From Gautieria morchelliformis (Eukaryota; Basidiomycota; Agaricomycetes; Gomphales; Gomphaceae), in NCBI GenBank assembly GCA_015179125.1, contig WHVA01000064.1, positions 186,001 to 250,000 on the forward strand: a DNA stretch of 64,000 bases, in the 5' to 3' direction. Shown in pieces: positions 42,014-53,838 of this stretch. Below the pieces are notes generated by a model that was given only the letters and a program-made list of their open reading frames with translations, was not told where the DNA came from and searched no databases. Made by a program: the position numbers and the translations under genes. Every line of letters begins with the position of its first letter. Within the stretch, counting starts at the first letter, position 1.

Positions 42014-45000
42014 ATGACCTGGCAGACTTCTTCGGGATCCAGTGAACCGTATTCTGTTTATACTGGTTTCATCAGACAAGGCGAGACGGACCATAGGCAA
42101 CTCCGGCTCGTTCGCCTTCAGAATGAAATGCAGGTTTTGCTCATCCATGATGTAAACTCCCCTGCATCCGCAATGGGCTTATGCTTATCCGTGGGGTCCC
42201 TTCATGACACGGTAGGTTCCGCTTTTCGGTATCTTCATAATAATACCATAATATGTATCAAGCTTGATCGCCCCGGACTTGCCCATTTTTGTGAGCATAT
42301 GGTCTGTGAGGTACATTATAGCCCATTCTACCGTTGAAGCTCAAAGATAATGACGCTGAATATTGTAGGGAGACAGATACATCGATAGCGATAAAGTACT
42401 TTTCTCTGTCTCCTCGCAAACTCTTCCGTTAATCCAGCCGGTCGCAGAGTTAACGACACGGCCTCCACGACCTTCCGAGAGACGAACTATCAGGCTAGCA
42501 TTAGTCACGATGCACTGGAAGACAAAATTCAGCGATTCGCTTCTTTCCTTTCACGTCCTGTTTTCCCTAAGCACGTGATATACGAACAGGTACTCAGCGT
42601 CCAATCAGAATTTCAAAACTACCTCCAGGACGATGAAAGCCGAATCGCTGATCTGGACAAATATCTTAGCAAGAGCGGTGACCCTTGGACCGCATTTGAT
42701 ATTGGGAACTGGGAAACGTTGGCCGCCTCGGGCAAGGTTCCTCCCTCCCCTGCCAGTGGAAAAATCGACGATAGTGCAGAGTGGGTTGATACGCTGCGTT
42801 CGAAGTTACAAGAATGGTACTCTAAGTACTACTGTGGCAATCGCATGCACTTAGTTATCATCGGTTCCCGTAAGTCCAACACAAATGTTAATAATTGCGA
42901 TACTTATGTGGTCAGATCCAATCGACGAGCTGACATTTATGGCCACCAAATACTTTTCGCCAGTGCCCGCAGGCACAGTTGGTCCACGGGCATCAGCTAT
43001 CACATTCGACTCACCATGGAGTGCTGATGAGGAAGGGGCAAGTAAACTTTGTCACCTGCGCTCGCTTCTTTTCAACCTGTCACATTCTCTAGACGGTGGT
43101 TCTGGTGAAAACAGTGAAAGAGCTGCGAGAAATCGAAGTGCGATGGATTATGCCATCTCAAACGCTTCTCTACCGTGTCAGACCTCTTAACTATTTAACC
43201 CATTTCTTGCATCACCAGGGAGAGGGGTCACTTTACCGCATTCTTCGTGACCGTGGATGGATTGACAGACTCTGGGCATCTCGGTGCGAAGGGGACCGCG
43301 AGCGTGGATTTGAGACATACCATGTGGCATTCACGGTCACTGAATCTGGGTGGCGTAGGTAACACGCTTCCTTTAGTATCTCTCGTACTAACACATTTTA
43401 ACGCATAGACGCGTGGGAAGCAGTCGTGGCGGCTTTGCACAAGTATATCTCCTTGGTGCCGGACTCCATCATCAAGGATCCTGAGTTTGCTCGGGCTGTG
43501 CAGCAAGAACTCTGTTCATTGTCGGAATTGCAGTTTCGGTTCCGCGAAACGTTAAAGCCTGCGGTCGAAGCAAACATCTTGAGCAACAACCTGGCAAGGC
43601 ACATTCCCCCAGCCGACCTAATAATGGGACATATGTCACTGAGGCTTGGGATGCCCCTCTCGTCTCCGCGACGTTGGCGATGCTTACACCATGTAAATCC
43701 CGGGTGACGTTGAAGGCTCGAGAAAGTTTGAAAGATGTGGAGCTACGTGGCACACGCGTCGTGATGGACGCCGCCGCCTGGTCGCAAACCCCGTGGTTCA
43801 ACACTGAACACATCGTTCTACGTTATGCAGGGTCCAACTGGCCTACCTACAGCTCCGACGATGCAACAGTCGAAGGATTACATTTATTCGGTCCCAATCC
43901 TTACGTGCCCAAAGACTTTACTGTCGTTGGTGGCAAGAAGGATGGTGTAGAGGTAAGAATATTGAGATATCCGAGGTTATTGTCGCTGATATACTCATCA
44001 TCAAGCCAATCCCTGCATCATGGAAAATCGTTGAAACGTCACTGGCAAAGCTATGGTATAAGCTTGATGACCGTTTTGGTGAATCCAAAGGCAGTGTTAC
44101 CTTTGACATCAAGTCGTACGTGCGATCCCGATTACATAATCATTCAAGAGATCCCATCCTTTGTTTATAGGGATCTAGAGGATACACCACGTGGAGAACT
44201 GTTCGATCTGTGAGCTGTTTGCCGCTTGCTTTCCTGACCTGGAATTTAGGGTTGGATTAGAATCTTGGCCAAGTTGCTCAGCGATCACATCTCTGAGGAT
44301 CTTGCAAGCGCTGCGCAATGCTTCCTTAAATGCTCCTTCTATTGTCAATCAGGTGGATTGTTTGTGACCATATCCGGATTCAGCGACAAGATTCCGGTTC
44401 TGCTCGAAGTTGTGATAAACAAGGTTGTCAACTTCGTAGTGTCCCCTGATTCGTTACAACTGGCTCAGGACTATGTGGGTAGTTGGGCACTCCATTTTGT
44501 GTTTTCATGTCCTCACAATTTGCAGGTCCGTCGAAAATTGCAGAATGGGTTCCTTGGTTCACCTGTAGACCTTGCGGAGGGGACACTTAGCTATTTACTC
44601 GAAGAGGATGCCACAGAATCGGCAACCGACAAGCTTGGTGAAATGGACGGTTGATGCCTTCCCTTCTCCCTGTGTGCTTGTACTCACCACTATACATCGG
44701 TCAGCGGTCAATGTTTCAGCGATTCAGGAGCGCTTGTCGAATATAGTCAAAGAGGTGTGCATCCTTGGGCTTGTACATGGTAACTTTACGGAAAAGGTAT
44801 GTGGGCCAGAGTCAAAATGTGTGACACGGTGCCACTTCGTGGCTCATAACGTCTACAGTCTGCGAGGGATATGTTACAGTTGGTCCAAGAGGTCCTTCGG
44901 TGCGGTAACCCTACCTCGACGGCCTCAGAGGCCATTTCGACACGGAATTATTTGCTGCCTGAAGGTATGTGCTGATTTCCGCCATGCCTTAGCCGTTTCT

Positions 45001-45775
45001 GATAACTTTAAATTGAACCTTAGGCTGTAATTTTGTTTACGATGCACCGGTTAACAATAAGGCAGACGAGAATTCAGGGCTGGCGTGGGTATGCCAAATT
45101 GGGGAGAAAACATCCGCGTCACTACGAGCGCGACTTATTCTCTTCGAGCTGATTGGAGGGGCTTCAATCCATGACCAATTATCGGCAGAGGCTCTGGGGT
45201 ATACTTTCAAAATCACAGCCCACGTGGGATCAACAACTATCGCTTTTCGCGTCTCGATTCAAAGCAGTACACATAGTCCAGCCTACCTGGAGCAACGCCT
45301 TGAGCCATGTCTGATCGAACACGTGCGCCAGCGATTATTAGACATACAGGAGGATGAATTTGAACGCACCTTCAAACTACCGCGTGCTCGACGTTTGCGC
45401 CGACAACCTGCTAATGTACGTGAAGAAGCGAACATGTTTTGGAAATGCATTTCTGCTAAAGACACCAAGTTTAATCATGGTGAGGCCCGTCCGACCTTAG
45501 GTGGCATATACTTACTTGAAATCCGGTCGAATGTTCTAGACGAACTTGTGGCGCAAAGCATTGAATCGTTAAAACGGGTCGATTTGCTTCAGTTTTTCGA
45601 TGAATACATTGATCCACGGTCAAGGACTCGCCGCAAGCTCTCAGTCCACTTGCGATCTGCGAGGCATGCACCTCCTGTAACACCTTCGGTGAATTTGCGG
45701 GCTTTCAGATCCACTTTGTTCCCACATAATACCCTTTCCAAAGACATGGCATATGCTCAGACGAATGTTTGCTAG
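42014..45775 (+). CDS. M16 insulinase-type metalloprotease, multi-exon
   Basis: Homologue of insulin-degrading enzyme/Ste23, a zinc peptidase that cuts short peptides inside a closed chamber. The inverted zinc motif HFCEH is encoded at about 42284-42298, and the downstream zinc ligand region reads LSVQSEFQ (about 42596). Later blocks follow the family: ELTFMATKYFSPVPAG, EGSLYRILRDRGW, LAKLWYKLDDRFG, LGLVHGNFTEK, EALGYTFKITAHVG and a C-terminal RVDLLQFFDEYIDPRSR. Clear introns: 42212-42262, 42870-42915, 43038-43092 (GC-AG), 43355-43408, 43953-44005, and more between 44470 and 45030. The exon structure at 42302-42437, and the frame joins near 43625 and 44260, do not resolve cleanly, so one or two lesions are possible. 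Transposon DNA ends less than 100 bp before the start codon. Confidence 0.8.
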
Positions 45776-45786
45776 TAGGGTACTAG

Positions 45787-46362
45787 TGTTATAAGCTCTC
45801 CACCTATATGGAAGTAGCTGGATTGATTGAGTTGCTGGTCAGCTGGAGCTTTGGTATTGATGTCCTATGTGAAGCCACATGTTGTATAAAATACCATTGA
45901 GTGTTATCAAGTGATGGCTGCTTCCCCAATGTTCAATAGACTTAAGGAAGAGACTGTAATATTGCCTTGATTGGGGCTGGGGTGGCTATTGCTGAGTACA
46001 ACCTGGTAGAAAAAAGAACTTAATAGCTCAGTGTCATGACTCAGTTATTGTGGCACGATCCACCCCCGCTTGACTCATCACCCATTGACATATCCATAGG
46101 TGGAGTGGGGAATGGGAGGACAGAGCATCTGAGTATAGGAAATAAACACATCATGACAAGTTCCTCAGTTCAGATATCGACCTAACTCCTCATACACTAA
46201 GCTCATCTGCCTGATACCGATCCTGAGCCTTGGCTTAAAGCTGAAGCCTGTTCCCAAAATTAGGGTGGAACACTGAGTGGGTCCAACCTACGAGGTTGAA
46301 GCCAAGCCCTCTGTTCAGAATACTGGCCCAGCTCTGGTTTAGAGCCAACCCTCAGTACAACA
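45787..46362 (+). repeat. Probable solo LTR (family C)
   Basis: Starts TGTTATAAGC and ends CAGTACAACA. It has TATAAAATA near 45891 and, close to the 3' end, GGGTCCAACCTACGAGGTTGAAGCC, which resembles the family-A LTR end. The flanks (ACTAG and CATAG) match at three of five positions. The borders are therefore tentative. Confidence 0.55.
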
Positions 46363-47175
46363 CATAGGAGAATGTTTATAAATGTCATATATATGGCTTA
46401 GCTAATCTATATTTCATAAAATATAGCACAGTTGAGACAGTTGCCAGCATCTGTAAGGCATGCTTAATCCTAGTCCTAAAGTTCTTTCTCACAGTCTGCT
46501 GCCCCCCCAGGAAAAGGTGTATACCCCATTGTCTAAACATCAATAGTTACATATCTTTGTACTATACATGCATATTATTTTAAACATACCTTCTAATCAG
46601 ATCTCTCAACCATATGTAATAATATAGTACAGGTATTGTCCATACTTGCTTCTATATTGTGTGATTGTACATCTAACATGTTTCATATCTACTTCTAACA
46701 TGTACTCATATGGTCCATGCTTGCCTCTACATTCTATCATCATACATGTAACAAGCTTCATATATACTTTTAATACATAGTCATCCAAATCCTATCTGAA
46801 ATTGCTCTGTTATCTCAATACACACCATGCTTTAGCACATACAACCATATTTTTAAAATATCAGAACATTCAAAAAAAATTAGGATATCCACAATACACA
46901 GGTTGCTCAAAATGATGGACTATGAAATCAGTTAGGGTTGATATTTTAAAAGATATCTAATATATCCTAGAAGAATGTACATTGTTGTCAATGTGAACAT
47001 CCTCCATAGTCTTAACAGTATATCTTCACTCTCTATACTCAGTTGTTCAGAATGCCAATCACCCCTTCGTATATGCATTCCGAAGGCAGCTGTGTAATGC
47101 CAACAATCGAATCTTGGCATGCACAAGGTGCTTTGAGCATCCTGGAAAACCCCCTGTCAGCTCAACCCGTGTCCT
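46363..47175. other. AT-rich unassigned DNA
   Basis: No gene or RNA is recognisable. A CATACTTGC.TCTA.ATT..GTGATNNTACAT block occurs twice (near 46640 and 46716). Confidence 0.4.
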
Positions 47176-47284
47176 GGCACTGAGTGATTTGTACCGCCTG
47201 AGGGCATATCAGCAAGGCCCCCGATGAACCTAGTGATCCTGGTGATGGTGGTGGAGGTGGTGATGATTCTGATTCTGAGCATAA

Positions 47285-47890
47285 TTGCAATCCCAAAGCA
47301 GCAGACCCAAGACCCAACCCCAACCTGATGCAGAGGCAAACAGCAAGGAACAGGTTGGGCGCCAAATGCTTGCGGCTTTGGAAAAGCTCACCGACAATGG
47401 ACTTGGTGGTGGAGATCAAACTCAAAAGCGAAACTCTGGGAACCTGACCAGTTTGATGGCTCAAACCTGAAAAAACTCTGAGGATTTCTTTTCCAGTGCA
47501 CTTTGAATTTCCATGCCAAACCCCAAGCTTTCCAAGGTAGTTCTACGAAAGTGAACTACATTTTGTCCTTCCTCAAGGGAACAGCTCTAGACTATTTTGA
47601 GCCCTACCTTGCAGATGACCCTGCCGATGAACCTGCATGGGCTTTGGATTATACGGTATTCATGGAAGAGCTCTACTTGAACTTCAGCCTGTACAATCAG
47701 GTTGCTGATGCTGAAATTGAGCTTGAGAACATAGTCATGAAGGATAACCACAAGGCAACTCATTTTTTTGTTGATTTCTACTGGCTTCCGTCTGTCCTCC
47801 AGTACAATGATTTGGCTTTGCAGAAGCGTGTCAAAGAAGAGATGGTGCATTTTGACAAACCCTGAACCCTTGATGAACTCCAAGGTATGC
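47285..47890 (+). pseudogene. gag: Gypsy gag fragment with nonsense codons
   Basis: An N-terminal Gln-rich part (LAALEKLTDNGLGGG) is followed, with a frame change, by EPDQFDGSNLKKL-stop-GFLFQCTLNFHAK and then VNYILSFLKGTALDYFEPYL and LYNQVADAEIELENIVMKDN, the retrotransposon-gag core. The stop at 47479-47481 is TGA where the frame context suggests CGA. Another TGA ends the block at 47863-47865. No pol follows. Confidence 0.75.
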
Positions 47891-48509
47891 ATTCAAGATA
47901 CATACAGAATAGAAGAAACATACACAATAGAAATGTCTGGTGATACAAAAATGAAATGCTGGAGAGATGAACTAGTGAAGAGCAAATGGGAGAACACACC
48001 TTGGGGCCTGCATATGTCCTATCCTGTTCTGACTCCCAGCCAAAGGGCTTGATCCTGTGTGAAAAGTGGGCAGGGTGTGGTGTGAATGCTTCCCAAACAT
48101 ATAAACACCCATGTGGGCCCAGGGCTGACAGATGATGGGGATAGTGGTGTAATATGGCATTGGTCAGGGGAGTTGGTCATGGCTGATGGCAGGAGTGATG
48201 GCGGATGATGCAAATGGTGAAGGGGCTTAGTGAATAGATCGAACGGCAAAAACTGGAGGCTAAGAATGATAGGTCCCCTAACTAAAGCTGAGGTTCCTAG
48301 AATAACGACCGATGTCAAGGTCAAGGTTTAGGCGACTCTAATGCTAATGCCAGTAATAACTAAGGCAAAGGCAAAGACAAGCCGAAAGAGAATAATCAGT
48401 CCAAGGGACAGGAAAAACCTGAACTGGACAAGCTCGGTAAGGATGGCAAACTTACGCCTGCAGAATGCCTATGGTAGATTTATAAACTGAGGATACCCAC
48501 TACACAGTT

Positions 48510-49170
48510 GGTTATTGTCCTTGCATCGGGGGTTCGGCGAATAGGTGAATCAACAAATGTTCACAAGATAAGAGGGCTGCCCGAACGGAGCTTGCCCTAT
48601 CTACAGTCATAGCGAAATAGCCCGTGGCACTTGACGATGTAACGGGCAAGGTGTCACAGAAGGGTTGTCTAAGTAGTGACAATCCCTTTGCCGGTGAAGG
48701 TGCTCCTTCGGAGCCCTTCGCCGACGGCACAGAAAAAAGTTCGAAGGCTAAGGTAACGAAGATGAAGTATGAGAACTCACCAGTGATGCCTAAGTCCTCT
48801 TCTGGTCAAAGATAGAAATATACAGGAGAAGGCTCAAGACGATGATCACAGCGAGGTCAAGTTTGCACAAGATGGACGATGTATGATAATTGAACTGAGG
48901 AATATACATGCGAATGTAAACTACTTATATTGAATGCTCGTAAGGTATCAGCGAATAGGAAAGAGGCTGTCATGAGTTAGGGTTGGATAGGGGTGCGCAG
49001 TCATGATACAAAATAGATGAAATAAACATACAATAGAGTGAGGGAGGAGTGCAAACATGAAACAACGGAGAATAAAGGTGGCAAAGGCACTTATGTATGA
49101 AACCATGTCTTGGGACCTGCATACATGCTACCCTGCACGGACTCTTCGTCTACTGGGTTGATCCCACACG
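48510..49170 (+). repeat. Left arm of a long inverted repeat
   Basis: This segment recurs in reverse complement at 56770-57430. Matching blocks include GGGCTGCCCGAACGG, TAGCGAAATAGCCC, CTTGACGATGTAACG, GGTGCTCCTTCGGAGCCC, ATGATAATTGAACTG and GGGTTGGATAGGGGTGCGCAGTCA. A weaker third copy of the end (CTGCATATGTCCTATCCTG) lies at about 47900-48055. The repeat is unidentified; it may be a transposon whose copies sit in opposite orientation. Confidence 0.7.
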
Positions 49171-49439
49171 ACCTATGGACGGGTCGTCCCGCGAACGCAT
49201 CCTGGCCATACTTCTGATTGCCGCGAGCCAACATTGGCTTCTATTGCTTGATGGATGTCCGTCTCTCTAGTTGTTGCAGGGGTTCTTTCTATCCTGAACC
49301 ACTGATCTTCTTGTAACTCCCATGGGAAAGGGACCAGCAAGATCGCCTCCTTGGGGTATTCCCCTTGTACACAAAAGGATCTAATGTCAAAAATGTTATA
49401 ACTTATGGGCGTTGCTTCCAGCAAGGTCACCAGCACCTG

Positions 49440-49622
49440 TCAGGGCTCATGTGTTTCCTTCCACAAGTTTCTGTTTCCTTCCATGAGTTTCCGTCACCTT
49501 CCGTCAGTTTCCATAACCTTCCATCACCTTCCGTCACCTTCTGTCACCTTCCGTAACCCTCTATGAGTTTCTATCATCTTCCACGAGTTTCCACAACCTT
49601 CTACAAGTTTCCAGACAGTCTT
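49440..49622. repeat. Minisatellite of about 10-22 bp units (TTCCGTCACC / TTTCC)
   Basis: Tandem variants of CCTTCCGTCACCTTCCGTCAGTTTC occupy the segment. It replaces the point where the LINE ORF2 would continue into reverse transcriptase. Confidence 0.75.
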
Positions 49623-50825
49623 TTCACCTATGTCTTCCAAAAAGGTGTCCCAGTGCTGTTTTTTGTTTCTGTCTATAGCGTCAGCATACTTATTTCTGGT
49701 GTTCTTGTAATCTTCATGCATTCTGTCCGCTGGGTCCCCCTGTTGCATGCAGGCTTTTCTGCCCAGGCTTCTAGTGCTGGCCCTGAGTTTGGTCAGCTCT
49801 CAAGACCACCACTTCTTCATATAGGGGGATGGCTTAGTGCTAGCCATATCCACTATGGCTTCTGTTATCCTTTGCAAGTTGTGCTGGAAGCTGCCCTTGC
49901 TAGTGGGTGTGGTGTCAGCTTATCAATGCTGTCTCTCAGGCATCCTTTCAAGCTTTCTGTGAATGCCTTCCAGTCCACCTCCCTGTAATTGGCCCTCAGG
50001 AGGTAGGTGGCTGTCACAAGGGACATGTCCATCACCATGTCTATTAGGAAGTGGTCGCTCTTTGCCAGCATGTCTTCTGGAACTGTTGAGCATGTAATTA
50101 GCCCTTTGAGCAGAGTGGTAGAGGCGAAAACATTATCAGTTCTTGTGTAGTTTCCCATTGCCATGGCTTGTAGCATGGGTATGGCCCTGGGAAGTGCCAT
50201 CTGAAGGTCATGTTCACAGGCAGCCTCCAGCAGTACTTGTGCTGTGTTGAGGTTGCTCCAGGTGAAAAGATGTGCGTTGTGCTCTTCATCCCACATTTGG
50301 CGGTGGCAGTTGAAGTCACCTAGCCAAACTATGCCCTCTATGTTGTCTTGCTGTGCTTGGCTCCCCTTTGCTCATTCCTGCATATGTCTTTGTATGTCAC
50401 TTATACTATTGGAGTTAGTGCAGTCACAGTATAAGTTATAAATTAAGACTACACTGGTTTCCATACTCGTCTTTATTGCCATGATATCTGGTGGCCCCAC
50501 TTTGACTGCCGTCCATGCGCCCATGGCTATCCTTTTGTTGATCAGGATGGTAGATCTCATTTGCTTGCTTTTGTCTTGATAATGGGACTTCGGGTATACA
50601 GAGTACCAGTGCGGTGACCCTCACACATTGCCCAGGAAGTCCACATAGGGCTCCTGTATGGCTATTATGTTGTACCTGTTTGGTGGGCATTTCATTAGCA
50701 AATATGTGACTGCGGTGAGGGACTTGTTCGTGTTCTGTTGTCTTATCCGCAATGTTTTTCCTCTGTGTGCTTCGCAATTCATCCTCGATATAGGCTCTGG
50801 TAATCGTCATCCCACTGTTGGTCAT
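49524..50825 (-). pseudogene. LINE ORF2 fragment: endonuclease domain only
   Basis: In shifting minus frames: NRYNIIAIQEPYVDFLGN (near 50640), a LVDFNC-like block reading WLGDFNCHRQMW (near 50300), and AKSDHFLIDM (near 50040), the hallmark order of the AP-endonuclease-like domain of Tad/jockey-type LINEs. After it comes a linker ending in NKKQHWDTFLEDIGEKTVWK (49650-49560), which usually precedes reverse transcriptase. The reverse transcriptase itself is absent, replaced by a minisatellite. Frameshifts and stops make it inactive. Confidence 0.8.
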
Positions 50826-51560
50826 CTTCCTGGCTACCTCCTATGCCGAACTTGTCCAGCCTTTGCTGCCTTGTGTCTTGACTGGTCCATCCCTGGTCCC
50901 TATGTCCATGCAGTGGGTTACCACCTCTTCCCCCACTGTGGCTAGGCCTCCTCACCCCGGCATTTGGTCTCCTGTCGCTGTATTCTGGTGCGGCTTGGTA
51001 TCTTGTTGTGGTCTGCGTGTCGACTGCCCTGTGTATGTCCACTGCCACGTCCCCTTCGTCTGCTACCCCCTCCTGTTCCCATGTCCAGGGGTCGTCGCTT
51101 GGGAAGAATATGTAAGTGTGTTCGGGGTCGGCTCTCTCTACTACTTGGCAAGCTGTTCTGAAGCTGGGGCACATGCGGCCCCAAGACGTGTGGCCGTGTG
51201 TGTCACAATTGACACAGCAGAAGTTGTCGGGGTTGGTCTCCTCGCAGTCTGCAGTCCTATGCTCTTTCCCACATGTCCTGCACTTGTTGGGACTATTGCA
51301 GTCAGCTGCCATGTGCCTGGCATTGTATCTCTGGCACTTCAAGCAGTGGCGCGGCTCCTCTTCATTCTTCTGCCCCAGGTGCATTTCTGGGCTATTGTTA
51401 TGCCTTCCCTTATGTTCTGGTTGGCTGCAGCCATCATGGTGAACTTTGCGATTAGGTGTGCAGTCTTTTGGCCAGTTATCCTTCTGTGAGTTGGTTTAAT
51501 CCATCGCATAGACATGAGAGTGTCGCCCGGGAGCCTCGAATCGTGCTCTATCTTTCTCAT
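50779..51560 (-). pseudogene. LINE ORF1 (nucleic-acid-binding) fragment with zinc knuckles
   Basis: The part from 51560 reads RWIKPTHRRITGQKTAHLIAKF...AANQNIREG and then shifts frame near 51384 into EEPRHCLKCQRYNARHMAADC, KCRTCGKEHRTADC and CCVNCDTHGHTSWGRMC: three CCHC-type knuckles as in Tad-clade LINE ORF1 proteins. A Gln/Asp/Arg-rich tail ends at 50779, overlapping ORF2. It would bind element RNA. Confidence 0.8.
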
Positions 51561-51820
51561 TTCTGAAAAGGCTTCTGGAGAATGGCTGACCAGAACGTAT
51601 CCTATACGTATTTGTAGATAGTGTTGGTATGAAGATAGACATTTTGGAGTATTTTGGGTATTGTGAGAAAACCCGACGGTTTCTTTGTCATCGCTTTATG
51701 GCCGATGTATGTAAAATTTTGGTTCCATCGCATCCATTTTCCCGTTCAAACGGGACCAAGTGCGTCGAGGTCCTCAACTGTGCTTAGCGCCGTGTTCTGG
51801 GTGGCGTCGCCACTCCGACC

Positions 51821-52894
51821 TAGTGTTCTGCAAAGCCCGGCTCGGGCTCACAGAATTCAGGGCTGGGCCCTGAGTGCCGGCTTCGGCTCGGCTCGGGCTT
51901 GGCCCGGCTTAAGCCGGGGCTCTTCAGTGGGAAATATCGACCGAGGGGATGCAACGCCGAAGTGGAAATTCTATGTACTTTTAACTAGCTAGTCGTATTC
52001 TATATCGACTTCGGTCTCCCCCTCCACAAGCTCACAGTCACTGGAGAGGTCAATGACCTCTCCCGGTGTCTGAGGCACCTCCGGACCTTCGTCCATTAAT
52101 TCGAGCTCATAAGAAGATGACGGAGCTGAATCCCGTAGTATCAACTTTGTCTTCAGTCCGCATTTGACAACCTGGAGTGCCTCAACTACATCTCCTTTGA
52201 GTCAGTTCCGCCGTTTTGTGATTGTAATTCCCGAGCTTGAATGCTTTGAGTACCTGAATCTTAGATCAATAGATAGACAATATTCTATGCAAAGATATGA
52301 CTCACCAGTAATGCCGCCAGATTCCTTATTCATAACCATTTCAGTACTACTGAAATCAGTAGGCTTGGCAACGGTCCTTGCATTTGGCTCGATCACCAGG
52401 GCCGGCTCAACAATAGTCTTTTGTTTTTTATTTTTATGTTGGTCAGTAGTTTCTACCACCTTAGTCACGACCTTGGCATGCTTGCATTGAAACATTGGCC
52501 ACATTATCGGGTTCCTTCAGTGCGGCGCTTGGCTTTAGCGTTCGGCCCGAACGGGCACTCTTGATAGGGAGCAGCTGAACCTCGTCCTCATCGCTGGGGT
52601 CCTGGATACGGGGCAAGGGCATGGCAGTGAGCAGCAGACAGAAATTTTTTTCAAACTCAACCAATAGAGTACAGGATATACTCAAATTAGCTACCTGAGT
52701 GCCGCTTGCCACCCGAACAGTGCATACCGGGTAAGCGCCCAAAAGCCGCGGCTTCAGGGCTCGGCTCGGGCTCTCAAAACTCAAGCCGGGCCCTAGATCC
52801 CGGCCTCAGGACGGCTTTGGCCCGGCTCGGCCCGGCTTTTGGGGGCCCGGCTCCGGCTTAGGCCGCGGCTGAAGCCGGGCTTTGCAGAACACTA
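51821..52894 (-). mobile_element. hAT-type element, 1074 bp, internally deleted
   Basis: TAGTGTTCTGCAAAGCCCGGCT at the left is repeated inverted at the right (ending ...TTTGCAGAACACTA). CTCCGACC flanks both sides (51813-51820 and 52895-52902), a perfect 8-bp target duplication, diagnostic of hAT. Subterminal DNA is rich in GGCTCGGGC/AGCCGGGCC. The interior on the minus strand keeps MPLPRIQDPSDEDEV (about 52620) and an acidic C-terminal tail before a stop near 51993, with no catalytic or dimerisation domain between them, so it is non-autonomous. Confidence 0.92.
52202..52622 (-). pseudogene. Residual N-terminal coding part of a hAT transposase
   Basis: From an ATG at 52622 a frame reads MPLPRIQDPSDEDEVQLLP... 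ALKEPDNVANV and stops at 52461. An overlapping frame (52504-52202) with TTDQHKNKKQKTIVEPAL continues to a stop. The acidic, basic and proline-containing composition fits the N-terminal region that precedes the BED finger in some fungal hAT transposases, but no finger or RNase-H-fold core is seen. The assignment rests on its position inside a well-delimited hAT element. Confidence 0.4.
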
Positions 52895-53296
52895 CTCCGA
52901 CCTCACCAGGCCTCACCGGGCCCGGTATACATAGGGGAGGCGCTATGTGCCGGCGCACAGGCCATGATTGATGATCGATGATCACCGCATAACCACTACG
53001 TCATGTCGGATTTCCCTCCACAAATCTAGTGAAGGTGTAATGAAGTGTGTCCGCAGTGAATTTCAATTCTTGGTCTGACAAGACCGTCTGGAGTATCAGT
53101 ATCAGTTTACGTCTCCAGACATTGTATGCACAGGTAAAGCTTTTCAAGTTGAACACAGGTCTGGTAAGTGTGGTTTCAACAAGGTTCACGGGACAAGAGG
53201 AAGAGTTAATACTATAGCAATAAAGGTTCTATGGAAGTGTTCTATGGAAATAACGTCCTCTAAGTAATCAAACGACTGTCCATACGCCCGACCTGA
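52895..53296. other. Unassigned DNA between hAT element and beta-barrel gene
   Basis: This includes the 3' flank of the beta-barrel gene, transcribed leftward. No further gene is supported. Confidence 0.4.
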
Positions 53297-53838
53297 TTAG
53301 ATCTTTGAGTTGAAGTTCCAAGTCACTATGAAAGGGGGTAAATCAAGGCCGAACAGCACATGAGACATAACCCACCAGGGAATACACCTGCAGCGGCAGG
53401 GGCGAACACTTCGAACAGCCCCTCAGAGAGGTCAATGCTGCCGGAGCCAACGCAACCGGGGCACACGTCCGCGACAACACCACTAGACGTCTTCCCGGTT
53501 TTCGTGTCCGTGATCGTAAGGCTGCGACCGCAATGAATCCCATTCGCGTAAGTGGACGTCTCTGATCAACTAGATATAAGGATTGCCATGACATGTCCAA
53601 TGCGAAGACGTACGAAGAGCAACAATGTGGTCCTGATCACTGTGAACTTGTCCACAGGAACCAGCATTTCCTCTTTGGAGATAACGTGTAGCGCTAATAT
53701 GGGGAGGGTGAGTCGACAGGTGATGTACACTGCAGGCGCGACCTACGTTCCCGTGTGGGTCACACGAGCTGACAAGGCTTGGGAAGCGACGGGGCTGGCA
53801 AGAACAGCGCAACCTGCTGTGAGGGCAACGAAAATCAT
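53297..53838 (-). CDS. Secreted double-psi beta-barrel (RlpA/expansin-like) protein, four exons
   Basis: Exons on the minus strand: 53838-53747, 53693-53614, 53561-53376 and 53325-53297, joined by introns of 53, 52 and 50 nt with GTAGGT, GTACGT and GTGGGT donors and TAG, CAG and TAG acceptors. The frame is kept throughout and gives 128 residues. A signal peptide (MIFVALTAGCAVLASPVASQ) is followed by the barrel: ATRYLQRGNAGSCG, IHCGRSLTITDT, VVADVCPGCVGSGSIDLSE and the terminal GVFPVTWNF. These motifs match the small secreted DPBB proteins of basidiomycetes (riboflavin-aldehyde-forming-enzyme/PriA-like). They are often expressed in fruiting or plant contact; the exact activity is unknown. The gene is intact and closely flanked by repeats. 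Confidence 0.88.

Noticed and set aside
51141..51489. Plus-strand frames at 50818-51489 as a gene (Cys/Leu-rich, membrane-like)
   Set aside because: They are the antisense of the LINE ORF1 zinc-knuckle region, whose minus-strand motifs are clear.
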